A program made the position numbers and the translations under genes. The notes under the pieces are model-generated. The model ran no database searches. It was not told the origin of the DNA and saw nothing but the letters and a program-made list of their open reading frames with translations. This document shows, piece by piece, positions 52,764 through 63,052 of a stretch of DNA of 64,000 nt. The stretch is from contig JAJHTX010000011.1 of the NCBI GenBank assembly GCA_032164295.1, positions 1,798,001 through 1,862,000 on the forward strand. Reading direction: 5' to 3'. This DNA is from Inonotus obliquus. Lineage: Eukaryota > Basidiomycota > Agaricomycetes > Hymenochaetales > Hymenochaetaceae. Position 1 is the first letter of the stretch; every line of letters starts with the position of its first letter.

Positions 52764-54920
52764 TCACGTTGCCTTCCCCTTCACCTTTGAGTCCATCGTC
52801 TTCGGCTCCTGATCCGTCTGAGCAGGGTTAGCTGACTCCATCCATTGTAACAGAATAAGGTAGTCTAGATTTGTCATATTCATTTCGTAACGTGTCTGCG
52901 CTTCGATGAAATTATCGATTTCCTTCTCTGTCGACACATCGTCCTTGGCAAAGTAATCACTCTCCATAAGAACACGATGTGCCTCTTCAAGTTCCTTGCC
53001 ATGTGCAATCTCTTTTTCATCTTGCCGTGTCTCGTCAAATGCAGCCAACAGATCCATATTACCTTTATCGGCAATATCTTTTTGAACCCTCTCAAGCAAC
53101 TGTTTGACATCTCGTATAGACTCCTCGTAATCTTTGTTGTATGTGTGCCTAGAGTGTGCTAGATAGTTCAGCACCTTTCTTAATACAGATGGGCCAGTTA
53201 CTGCAAGACAGAGTATATCATTGGAAAGGAGGATATGAAGACACTTTTGGAGCATGTCAAATTGTCTCTTAGCTCTGGCGGGTTGACCTTCAGCCCCTCG
53301 CAAGAGCGAAACGTTCTCCCTCTGCTGTTGGGCAGTCCCTTCTTTGGTATGCTGCCAGTCAGTCGTCACCAAGGTACTTTGAAGTGCCTGGGGATATGAG
53401 GTCCTCTCAGGAGGGTCCTGAGCAATCTGGGCAAGTTGGCCCTCGTCCGGATAGGTCGAGTGGACCTTCTCGAGCGCTTCAGCGACATAACTATGGTTTG
53501 AGGTTGACACGTCGGCTTCGAAACAGGGTCGCGAGCCTCTGTATGCGTTACCATCGCTGGTCGGCTTTTGCTTTAGTTGTGCCTTCTTTCCCAGTCCCGG
53601 CGGGGAAAAACAGGGCAAAGTCTCCAGTTTTGCGCCCCACTCAGGTTTCCGTCATAACTCTTGCGCTGTTCCAAAAGCAAATTCGTCCCCAGTGCCATCA
53701 TTATTGGAAACTTCATTGCCAGGCCCCTTGGGTGGGGATTGTTCACCGATGAACTTTAACACTTCCACAATGTTTCCTGCTTCCATGAGTTCGAGCGCCA
53801 TTCGGAGTGAACTAACTTGATCCTTGTAGTGTTGCACCTGCTGGCTCCATATCAATATGTCATGCTTCGTCTCCGTGAATTTCCATATAAAGATTGGCAC
53901 AAAGAACCTTAGCTGTCTCGCCAGAGTTGCACTCCCTTCTTCAATCTGCCCATAACCCAGCACAGCACGATTTTTACTGTCGCAAGTGAATACACAACGA
54001 CCGGCATCGAAGAGAGCTTCGTAAGGTAGATTCTTCATTATTAACGAGAAAACACTCTTGTTCTGGATTGCTTGAAATCTCTGGTCACGACGCTCTTTGT
54101 CAACGAACTCGTTGCCACGATCGCCAACGTACCCACTGCCACCATCCTCAGCATACTCATTGCCACCATCCTCAATGTACTCAATGCCACCATCCTCATT
54201 GCCACCTTCCTTATTGCTGTCGAAGAGCTGTTGGAACCGGTAACAGTACTCCCACGACCGGTTAACCTGATCGGTAAACTTCCACCATATCACTGAACGC
54301 TTTTGTGGGTCGTAACGGTTGACAAGATCACCACTGATGAAATCATCACTCATAGCAAGGATGAATCCTTGTGTGATGGCAGCACGAATATCATCAAGGT
54401 GCCGACAAAGAACGACAGCCTCATGGCTTCTCTTGTACTAGAAACAAGACAACATTAGACAAAATGCGCTTGAATGCTATGTGGCATGCTCACCTCGAGT
54501 GCCTTAGATTCCAACTCTCTCATTACTTGTACAAGTTGCTCCAGCACCTCAGCTTGTTCCCCGATATTGCTCTGAACCGTTGTGAGAACATCCTTGAGTG
54601 TGATCTCGTCTTCTTTAATCTTCTTCTCTTCCGTTCCAAGTTTGCTGGACAACAATCGGACCTGTTCATAGATTTTGACGATCACATCCACCGCCTTGTC
54701 GATAACAGCAGCAGAACCATCTTCAACTTTCCCTTTCGATGAGGACAAGCGTGATACCAGGTCATCTCTCTTCTTCAAGACGTCCTTGAGCGCCACTATA
54801 ACTCTGATTAGTAATGCCAAACGGGTAGCATGCAGCATCCCAAAGGTCACGTATGATCCAAAGCTTTATCCTGTTGTCCTGTAGTGTCTGTAGTGTCTGT
54901 GTCCATGGGTGGAGAGGTTG
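52764..54920 (-). pseudogene. Coiled-coil protein with acidic repeats, one in-frame stop
   Basis: Minus-strand gene. The 5' exon (ends 54494) is helical with heptad-like Leu spacing (LEQLVQVMRELESKALE). A 56-nt intron (54438-54493, GTGAGC..TTCTAG, phase 0) leads to an exon through 52764. That exon has KFTDQVNRSWEYCYRFQQLF, a tandem Gly/Asn/Glu/Asp-rich segment (EDGGNEYAEDGG), LIMKNLPYEALFDAGRCVFT, and later helical regions (RVQKDIADKGNMDLLAAFDE). A TGA at 53652-53654 interrupts the frame, which then stays open for ~295 codons; it could be a decayed CGA or a stop read through. The start is uncertain: an ATG near 54901 (MDTDTTDT) needs an extra intron, or an internal Met near 54838 is used. Family unrecognised. 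It is divergent from the AT-hook gene. Confidence 0.55.
54130..54232. repeat. 27-30-bp tandem repeat in the coiled-coil gene
   Basis: Four imperfect units containing CTCATTGCCACCATCCTCA encode the Asp/Glu/Gly/Asn-rich repeat on the minus strand. Confidence 0.75.
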
Positions 54921-55165
54921 AGAGAGATCGTAGGAGATCGATGGACCAGGTTAGGTCAGGATGGTGGTAAGATGAAAAGTAATGGCTGACTCGAACCTCG
55001 TCTGACATGGGAATAAAAGTGACGGGGTTCTCATCCCAGTGATGTGGAGGGTTGGTAAGTATGTAAGAGAAGAAGAGAAGAGATGAACGGAAAGGACACA
55101 TGTCAGACAGTAATGTCACAGTTTCTCTTGGTTTCTCTTTTCCTTTGCACTTGCCCTCACCCACC
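54921..55165. promoter_or_regulatory. Divergent promoter region
   Basis: About 250 bp between the 5' ends of the minus-strand coiled-coil gene and the plus-strand AT-hook gene. No clear TATA; pyrimidine-rich just before ATG 55166. Shared regulation is possible but not shown. Confidence 0.35.
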
Positions 55166-57239
55166 ATGTCTACCGAGCTGTCTTCGAATCTATCTGTGGC
55201 AGCGATTGTAAGAAGCAGATGCCGGCCAAAGCTGTCTCAGAAGGTTCTCGATGCAGCTGCCCAAGACGTCCCTATGGTCAAGCGTGGTCATGGGCGCCCT
55301 CGCAAAGTTGCACCAGAACAGCAGGGCTCAAATGTTGATTCCTGCATTGACAAAGCCAAAGTATGCTCCTTCTTTTCTTTCACCTTGCGCTGGTTTTGAC
55401 ATATTTGTTGCAGCATGCTGTTCAAGCTGTGAGAATTCACTGTGAAGACAGGACTGGAACTGACAGGGATGGTCAGGTAATGATGGCCTTGTTTCCTACT
55501 TTTATATCTGCTATTGACCACTTCTGAAGCAACAAGAACGTCGTAGAATGGGGTATTTTGACCCAGAGCTGAAAGATGCTGTCATCACTACGGATTCCGA
55601 AAGAGAAACAGACGATAAGGTATATTCCCAATCTCATAAATTTGCTTATGTCTTAATTCTTCTGAAGTCCATTGTACCACCTCACAAATGTAATCATTTT
55701 CCACAACCACCTCTACCATTGGACCCACATAATCCAACTCCGGAGGTATCCAGGCTCTGATGTACGTGATTTATTTGTTCATCATTACTGATCAATACTC
55801 ATCCGAAGAAAACTTTCTTACCGTCCCCCAGCGGAGGGCCTGCTGATGCCAGTACTTTTGATGAGGAGTTTTCGGACGATGTACTTGCACAGATCCTTGT
55901 AGACAGAATAGCGAACTCTACAATCCCTTTGTCCGATTCCGATCTTGAGGAAATTGAAGACGACGGTAATAAATACCATGCTTTTGTTGCTGAATGAAAT
56001 CCATACTAATTGTGATGAAGATGATAAATTATCACTAGTCTCATCAAACTCGAGTAGAGGCAAGAACATACGTCGCACCCCAAAACGACCGGAGATTGAA
56101 GAGATAAAAGTCAAGGTCTACGACAGACTGGCAGAACGAATTGTTACCATATCATCTTTGGACAAGCACATCGACGTCTTAGAGAAGGCTGCCCAAGTGA
56201 TGAAACGACCAAATCATCTTGTTGAGATCAGGTATGAAGCCCCCTGGAGCTCGAAGATAGGGACGAAGAAGAGCCTTACATATCTTTCCAACCCAGATGA
56301 ACTTACAGAGTTCTGGTGTGCATATAGAAGGTATGTAAAGGATCAACGGAGCAAACATCACAATCGCGACCAGGAGATTACATGCAAAATAGTTTTTTGC
56401 AACATGTTGGACACTCTTCAGGTAATTACTTTCCTAGAAAATGACAACATTTGCTTAGTAAATTTGCTATAGAGTGCCACGAAGACGACTGTCCGTGCAG
56501 CCGATGCACCGAGGGGTAGGCCACTGAAACAGACTGACCCTACACACTCTGCTAGGGACTCCGCCGATAAAAAGATCACTCAGGCTATGAAGAGTATCCA
56601 GGCTGCCATGTTTTGTCCAGTGCACAACTGCATGTGTTACGAGAAATACAATGGTACTTGCGGTGTTTATACCCCCGATCTCATTTTGGAACATGCACAA
56701 AAACTTGTAAGTTTCGTGTTTGACTCTCTTTGCTTACTGATCTGATAACTGGGCATCATGAGGCATGGCAGAAGTTGCATGTAGTTGCAAGTAAAGTCCC
56801 AGAGTTGATGTCAGCAAAATTACTTGACTACAAGAGGCCAGGAAGAATGAATCAGGGGGCGCCTCCTACTAATGGTGGAGTCCACAAGATACAGGTAGAC
56901 TCGCATCCGGCACCCATCAGAGTAGCACAGGAAGTTTTAACTTCTACTATGCACAAAAGACCACTGAACTACCCAGCTATCGGAGATTGGCTCAAGGCAT
57001 GCAAAGATGATTTGGAGCGTGGCAGGGATAACCATGAATACCGGAAGCTTGCACCCGTGTTCTCGAATAATGGTTGTACAAGGATCGATGATATCGCAAG
57101 GATGAATACAGACAGGATCGAAGCTCTGGCAAAGGCAGAAGGGGTAGACATGACGATAGGACTGGTGAATTACGTTCATGATTATGCAGTGGAGGATGTT
57201 GCTTGTGTCAAGAGGGATGGAAAGTTGTCTACCTATTGA
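55166..57239 (+). CDS. AT-hook and SAM-like domain protein
   Basis: Eight exons joined in phase: 55166-55360, 55414-55476, 55530-55619, 55668-55745, 55809-55965, 56021-56421, 56473-56706, 56772-57239. Introns are 48-65 nt with good branch sites; the 55746-55808 intron and the 56772 acceptor are the least sure. About 561 aa with no stops. An AT-hook (KRGHGRPRK) lies at residues ~47-55. The middle is acidic, then basic (RGKNIRRTPKRP). A Cys/His cluster (CPVHNCMCYEKYNGTC) may bind metal near residue 370. The C-terminal ~75 residues (YPAIGDWLKACKDDLE.. to ..IGLVNYVHDYAVEDV) have the spacing of a SAM domain. AT-hooks bind AT-rich minor groove and SAM domains oligomerise, so a chromatin-binding or transposon-associated nuclear protein is likely. 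No named family is recognised. Confidence 0.75.
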
Positions 57240-57450
57240 AATGGCATAGTTGCATTGCTTTCTCCTTTAGTTGTTTGATGTTTTATACACACGACTTACT
57301 CCCTTTCTGTTCGCTGTGCACAGTTTCTTTCCTCCTGTCTTTTGCTTGCTGTATTTAATCCATTTCGGGCTTCAACAGCTCTTTCTATGCATGAAATATA
57401 TAAAACTGCTTCAACTGCATTTGTTCCTTGGGATCTACGTCAGGACCAAA

Positions 57451-58617
57451 TCAGAGATAGCCCGATTGATGATAGAAACTTCAACAATCCGCTGCAGAGA
57501 TGCCAAAAGTTTGAAGATATAGGTATTCATACACAAGAACCTCATCCCCCTCTGGCGGCAGACTGCGACGTAAATTATGTTTAAGCAGCGAGAAAGCTAG
57601 CTCGATCGGGTTGAAGTCGAGAGAATACGCTGGCAAATATTCGAGCCTCATTCCTCTATGAAAGTGGTGAACAAATTTTCAGTAACATATTTGAAAAAAG
57701 TTATCACCTTCCTTCGACAAGCTCGAGAAGTTTGGGAGCTTTGTGGATGGCACAATTGTCCATAACAATGACAGACATCGGTGCTGGAAACGGCTTCATT
57801 TTGGCCAAAAGGTCCTCAATGAAAACCATAAAAAGCTCTGTATTGAATGATCCTTCGACAATCATGCATTCCACAATTCTGCTCATAGATATAGCAGGGA
57901 GGATGGAATACCTGGAAGCATGAAAATGACGTGATATGCAAATAGCTCTGAAAGTATACCATTTTTCCCTCGTGAATACCTGCTTTCGGCATGCGCAAAC
58001 TCCCTCTAATGCCCATGCTCTACCACGCAAATATGTCCTTCGATCACACGCACTTTCATCAACAAAAACCAACTGCTCTGGAGAATAATTTGCTCTGATG
58101 CGAAGCCGATACTCTGCTCGACGGGACTCATTGTGTTCTTGTGCATGCTTTGTGATCTATGTTAAATTGTTGATTTTTTATCAGCCCTTTCGAATAAGCT
58201 ACAATTACCTCCTTCATTCGAAAGCCTGCCCGGTTAAGAGTCCTCCAAATGGTAGCATCAGACACTCTCACACCGCATCTTTCTTCGAGCGATTATCTGA
58301 GTTCATCAAGATAGATATCATTGTGATGTGTCACTGTTTTCAAAAGAAACTTGTTTCTTGTTAGTTACATCTCCGAGATCACGATTCTTCAGTCGTACCT
58401 GGGTATCAGCGAAGTCTAATGCCCTTGGACGCCCTGATTTCGAATGGGGTGCAAGACACTCTTCACCAGTTTGCTTCCAAGCATTCAAGACCCGATACAC
58501 TGAAGCCCGAGGAACCACGGTGAGATAAACAATGCCTTTTACATCTAGTCCACAGTTCGTGGACATGTGCACGATAACGCAACACAGGTCATCTGAGATA
58601 GGAACCCCATGCGTCAT
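57451..58617 (-). pseudogene. Tc1/mariner-superfamily (IS630-type) transposase, inactivated
   Basis: Five exons on the minus strand: 58617-58399, 58349-58209, 58156-57960, 57911-57708, 57655-57451. Introns are 48-52 nt, all GT..AG and in phase. The N-terminal helix-turn-helix (RASVYRVLNAWKQTG, GRPRA) is followed by a second HTH (LDELR..VSDATIWRTLNRAGF). The DDE domain has catalytic Asp in VFVDES, Asp in VIVMDNCAIHKAP, and third-acid region EYLPAYSLDFNPIELAFSLL. A TAA at 58293-58295 (probably from CAA) and a TGA at 57481-57483 before a short C-terminal tail inactivate it. Transposases of this type insert at TA. Flanking TIRs were not recognised. The family could in principle mobilise the TA-flanked MITEs of this window. 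Confidence 0.88.
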
Positions 58618-58799
58618 GCTGGCAGTGGCAGTGGGCAAAATAAACAAAGACAAAGAAAGAACTTGCGACAGTGTCGCAGCTTAGTAAGCCATCGCCCTAT
58701 ATCTCTCTTCCCCCACTCCACCTCCTAACACTCACACTCACACACCTCCCTTTGCCACACACTTTGGACTGTTCAGTCAGAATGTTCTACACTTACACT

Positions 58800-59380
58800 A
58801 TGTCTCAGAGCCGCCCTGCCACCGTGACACGCAGGCGCGGCATCTGCCCCACTACCGGGATACGCGGGCATGACATCCGCCCGCTGACATTTGTTTCCTG
58901 CCTCTCAACCCACCCAACTCGTGGTGCATCGAAGGGGGAAGGTGTGTTCTATGTCTTGTTTTGCCCTGCCCCCCTAAAATCGGGCTCTATAGACCCTATT
59001 AAGGGTATGGCTGTTCAGCATACGAGGATTAAAAGGAAACTGGAAGAGGCTGAGGGTTATCCTTCTGATCAAATAATGGTTCTCACAGATGTGCTGTGCG
59101 ATGTCGTTCATCGGCTTTCTCAGCATGTAACTCGTCTTGATAAGCATTGTGATGGTGTAGCGAGTGCTGTGGACAATCAACGTGCGAAGTTGAAAGACCA
59201 TTCCACGACGGTGAAAAAGGATATCTCTGAGTTTGCAATGGCGCTCTCCAAGACCGTGGAGCATGTGAGGATGCTCGAGGCTTCTTCTTTAGAGGTAAAT
59301 AACTCGTTCACAATTAGACACACCTTTTCTACCTTACCTAATAGTCTCTCTTTCTTTTCAGAATGATGCAGCCTATATAT
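58800..59380 (+). CDS. Coiled-coil protein, 5' part, truncated by an LTR-like insertion
   Basis: ATG 58800 (MSQSRPATVTRRRG) opens a basic, Cys/Pro-rich N-terminus. From about residue 65 it becomes helical (RIKRKLEEAEGYPSD, VLCDVVHRLSQHVTRLDK, MALSKTVEHVRMLEASSLE). A donor (GTAAATAAC) follows SSLE; an acceptor (TTTTCAG) leads to NDAAYIYS, where sequence starting TGTTGGAATCTTGG takes over. The gene at 52764-54920 has the same arrangement (helical first exon ending KALE, phase-0 intron), so the two are probably related. Function unknown; the gene is incomplete here. Confidence 0.5.
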
Positions 59381-59756
59381 ATTCCTGTTGGAATCTTGGT
59401 CAAGATTCCACCCATGGGAACTTTCGGGTTCTTCTCTCCATGGGAAAGCCCCTAGGTTTGCCTTTCCAACGGTACCTCTCTCGCCCAATTCCGACCATCA
59501 GTTCTTATGCTGAGGGCCATTCTCTGTGTGGGAAAGCTGGACCCCCTCCCATCAGTCTTGGAACCTCCTTATTAGTAAGAATAGTCTAGATCTTCTTAGT
59601 ATGATCTCTCCTCCCCAATGTGACTTTGTTACTATCCCAATGTGACTTTGTCACTGAAACTGAAAATTTCACCCCACTCTACTCCTCCTGTTTACCTCTC
59701 ATACTCACTATCTCAGACACACTCACACTGTTATCTCTTGCTCATTATCAAGAACA
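59381..59756 (+). mobile_element. Possible LTR (TGTTGGAATC..AAGAACA)
   Basis: It starts TGTTGGAATCTTGG, a common LTR start, exactly where the coiled-coil gene's second exon breaks off, and could end CAAGAACA before ATGTC. No matching duplication or second copy was found. Boundaries are tentative. Confidence 0.3.
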
Positions 59757-60195
59757 ATGTCTGCTCAGTCAAAACCAAGGTTAATAAAGTTTCTATTATT
59801 TCTTAAAAAAAATAAACTATTGACTGACTCTCTCTTGTCTGTTTTTTAGACTCACCTGCTCTATTCAAAGCTGCAGCATGTCTCAACAGACTTTTTCTAC
59901 TTCTAAATCTCTCAGTACTTATAAAAGAAAGTACCATGGACTTAAGCTGAATCTAATCTCTTCAAGTATGTAAATTTCTCTCTCTTCCAAGTCAGATAGA
60001 TTTACTTATTTCTTTCTAATTCTAATCTGCTAGATGGTACATGTCAGACTATTTATAGATCTGCTAGGCAGCTTGGATCTCTCAACTGTTAAAGGGAAAT
60101 GTGGAATGATTGAAGTAGGCTTAGAACATTTTGAGTAGAATTTGAGGTGCTTGAGTGACTGGAGGAAGGTTGGAGTTGACTCAGACTGTAGAGAG
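59757..60195. other. No supported gene
   Basis: AT-rich, short frames only. It may hold internal sequence of the preceding LTR-like unit but carries no recognisable gag or pol motif. Confidence 0.35.
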
Positions 60196-60199
60196 AGAG

Positions 60200-60662
60200 A
60201 GTTGACCACAGAGAATGTATTGAGATTTGGGACACTGCTGTGAGGCAGTCAATCTATAATTTGGAATGAAGCTGAGAGCAGAGAATGTCCTGAATTCTAG
60301 GACACTGCTATGAGGCAGTCATTATATTGTTTGGAATGAAGTTGAGAGCAGAGAATGTCCCGAATTCCTGGACACTGCTGTGAGGCAGTTATTATATGGT
60401 CTGCAATACAGTTGAGAGCAGAGAATGTCCCGAATTCTGGGACACTGCTGTGAGGTAGTCAATGCAGTTGAGAGCAGAGCATGTCCCGAATCTCGGGACA
60501 CTCCTGTGAGGCAGTCAATCTATAATTTGGAATGAAGTTGAGAGCAGAGAATGTCCCGAATTCTGGGACACTCCTGTGAGGCAGTCATTATATGGTCTGC
60601 AATACAGTTGAGAGTAGAGAATGTCCCGAATCTCAGGACACTCCTGTGAGGCAGCCAGTATA
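60200..60662. repeat. ~70-bp tandem array with TGTCC..GGACA hairpins
   Basis: Seven units (one shortened to ~56 bp), each with GAGAGCAGAGAATG, the near-palindrome TGTCCCGAATTCTGGGACA, CTCCTGTGAGGCAGTC and an AT-rich filler. The first unit is the most diverged. Compensating changes in the two arms occur (TCTCGGGACA in one unit). Confidence 0.9.
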
Positions 60663-60665
60663 CTA

Positions 60666-60870
60666 CAGGTGGGTACATTAAGTCTTTGCCCCCCCTCCAG
60701 ATTTGGAAGGTAGATTTGCATACTTTATATGGCAATTTAAGCATCGGATAGCTCCCTGGTAACCTGTTCATATCAGCAAGGTCTGAGTTCGACTCAATTA
60801 CTTACCCAATAAGGCATGCAGATCACCTTCCAAATTTGGGGGGGGGCCGAAAACTTAATGTACCCACCTG
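60666..60870. mobile_element. TA-flanked MITE (copy B), 205 bp
   Basis: Same family as 51299-51499: ends CAGGTGGGTACATTAAGTCTT, TA at 60664-60665 and 60871-60872. Internal AAATTTGGGGGG run before the right end, as in copy A. Confidence 0.9.
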
Positions 60871-60907
60871 TATTTGGAATGAAGCTGAGAGAAAATAAAT
60901 CATTACA

Positions 60908-61172
60908 TACAAACTGTCAGGATCTTCCGGACAGTTGGTGAAAGCTCAAAAATAGAAAGAATTTTAATGCAGATTGGATTGTTGAGTACTAGTTGTCCGG
61001 AATTTCCGGACAGTGGCAGAGGGCTCAAAAGCAAGAAAAATATTAAAACGAATTATTGTATACAAATTGTCCAGATTTTCCGGACAGTAGTGAAAAGCTC
61101 AAAAATAAAAATAATTTTAATGCAGATCAGATTGTTGAGTATTAGTTGTCCGGAATTTCCGGACAGTGGCAG
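60908..61172. repeat. ~78-bp tandem array with TGTCCGGAATTTCCGGACA hairpins
   Basis: Four units carry the palindrome TGTCCGGAATTTCCGGACA (two exact, two with changes in one arm), then AGTGGCAGAGGGCTCAAAA and AT-rich filler. It is separated from the previous array by the MITE. Confidence 0.9.
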
Positions 61173-61189
61173 AGGGCTCTAAATTAGGC

Positions 61190-61350
61190 AAATTCACGTG
61201 ATGTTTTTGATGCGCATCGTGCCCTCAGAGGTCAAAAACTTACTAAATGCCCAATTTCTCGGTCAATTCTGCACGTAAAATTATGATATAGATATGTAAA
61301 TTAAGTATTTGATAATATGCATCTACCCATGTAAAAATATTGAGAAAATA
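61190..61350. repeat. Dispersed repeat shared with 51585-51760
   Basis: Second copy of the repeat described at 51585; again next to a 205-bp MITE copy, so the two may have spread as one unit or share insertion preference. Confidence 0.5.
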
Positions 61351-61739
61351 TTATGTGTTAGGCTTTAGGCTGGTGAAAATAACACGACAAACTCGACTAA
61401 GGTAAGAGGGGGGTGCTGTTGGATAGCAGAGCTCTGGAGTCCTCTTTTGCATTTATAATGCTCGTCAAACCTATATTAGACAGTTCATCTTATGCTGCCC
61501 GTTCCAATTGGTAATGGGGTTGGTAATCTTGTTATCATTATTGCTGACTCACCAGGGGAAATCCGATTGGCCAGTGTACAAATTCTCTCACACTCCGGAA
61601 CATGTCAGAGATATTGTTGTCATGCCGTGTTGCCGAAGTCTTAGCGGCAGCCTGAAGGCTCAATCGAACAGATCTGAAATTCTCCGAGACTGTTTTGATC
61701 CTAGAGAGGTAGGTGCCGAGATGCTGTTATAGCCAAGTG

Positions 61740-62025
61740 ATCCGTCCGGTGTTGCCAGTTAGAAGGAGATTTCGTAGGACGAGACTAGGGCTGAACCATA
61801 GGTCAGAACAGCAGGGCAGGGTAGGGCAGGGCAGGGCAGAGTAGAAGATTAGAGCAGAAAGTAGATCAAATAAGTAGAACAGATATATATAAGATCAAAT
61901 ATCTTGTTAGAACTGCAGAACAGAGAAAGATAGTAGGCAATACGAAACCTTGGACTAGCACCGAGACTCTATACTAATTAGAACTAGTATTTGATTTACA
62001 ATTTCTACTATTTGTTTGACTCGAT
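61740..62025 (-). mobile_element. Degenerate LTR end (family of 1641-2375)
   Basis: The reverse complement matches the U5-like end at 2283-2360 (CCCTGCCCTGC tract, CAGCCCTAGTCT, AAATCTCCTTCTAAC). After this end the minus strand reads TGGCAACACC, a possible TGG-type primer-binding site. Incomplete; 5' part not identified. The preceding 61360-61740 has no supported gene. Confidence 0.4.
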
Positions 62026-62029
62026 TATG

Positions 62030-62275
62030 TATTGTTCCAAAAACTCAGTGTATTACCGAGGCATTTACTTAACTTCTAACTCAGTGTATCTCAAAAACTC
62101 GGTGTAACACCAAGGTGTTTACTTGACTCAATTATGTATTGTTCAAAAACTCGGTGTTACCAAGGCATTTACATGACTTCTAACTCAGTGTATCTCAAAA
62201 ACTCGGTGTAATACCGAGGCGTGTACTTGACTCAATTATGTATTGTTCAAAAAACTCGGTGTAACACCGAGACAT
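62030..62275. repeat. Tandem repeat with AACTCGGTGT..ACCGAGG units
   Basis: About six units of ~40-60 bp, alternating AAAACTCGGTGTAA-ACC-AGGC and TAACTCAGTGTATCTC, with TTACTTGACTCAATTATGTATTG spacers. The arms CTCGGTG and CACCGAG make each unit a potential hairpin. Confidence 0.8.
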
Positions 62276-63052
62276 TGTCGTGCTGGAATGGTATTGGCTG
62301 TTGAATAACCAAGTACACTCCCACTGAGTCAACCGGTCTAATTATCTAGGCGGGTAGTCTTCCCAGTTGTTCATTGAAGCTATGGGCAACTCATTGTAGT
62401 TGGAGGGTTGAGGGACTCAAGTTCGAGTAGAGATGTAGAGTGAGTGAGAGATGAGTCTTTATCCAATTCTCTTGAAAGCAAGTGATAGGTCACAGTGGGT
62501 GAGGAGCAATTAAATTGTCCACACCGAGGTAGGTAATGACAAGCTATGCAGAATAGATGACAATGTCTAGAGAGACACACACACTCAAAGTCTCGAGATA
62601 TTAGATATTGACTTTGAGAGGGGGTTTATCACCAATGTCCAATTGGAACAGAGGCAATACAATACCTTTGACTAGTACCAAACTAGTCCTTGAGCAATGC
62701 AGTTACTCAGTCTTGAGCTGAGGTCAACTATATGCGACGAAACCTTGACTTGACTTGCAAATAGTGTGACAAGGGGTCACAGAGTGATGTGAGCTTGTCT
62801 TGTTCTGGGGGAAAACTTGTGCTTGTGAGTTATTCTCTGGTGAGTTATTCTATGCTCCTCTGGGGGGCTACATGCTGGTCCTTAAATACTAATTCCAAGA
62901 CCAATTTACATAATCTACAGCATAAGCTAAAAATAGATCTGCATCAACCACATCATCAAAATTTGATGTCTCCTTCCAAAGCTATGCATCAAATACTCCA
63001 AATCAAGTGATATGTATCAATGTATCAATGAGTTATTTGATGAATGATACGC
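62276..63052 (-). mobile_element. Solo LTR, TGTCAGGCC..CAGCACGACA family (third copy, interrupted)
   Basis: Reverse complement of 32290-33134. It starts (its 3' end) TGTCGTGCTGG at 62276 and can be followed through the GAACAACTGGGAAGA block, the promoter region near 62880 and the CATTGATG minisatellite. It breaks at 63052, where the CGGTATC element begins. The remaining 5' part would lie beyond this window. Confidence 0.8.

Noticed and set aside
57240..58700. Terminal inverted repeats of the Tc1/mariner-type transposase
   Set aside because: Only weak resemblance between sequence near 57320 and 58660; not enough to set element ends.
61508..61732. 74-codon ORF as a gene
   Set aside because: No recognisable motif or splice context; lies next to a decayed LTR and is probably a chance frame.
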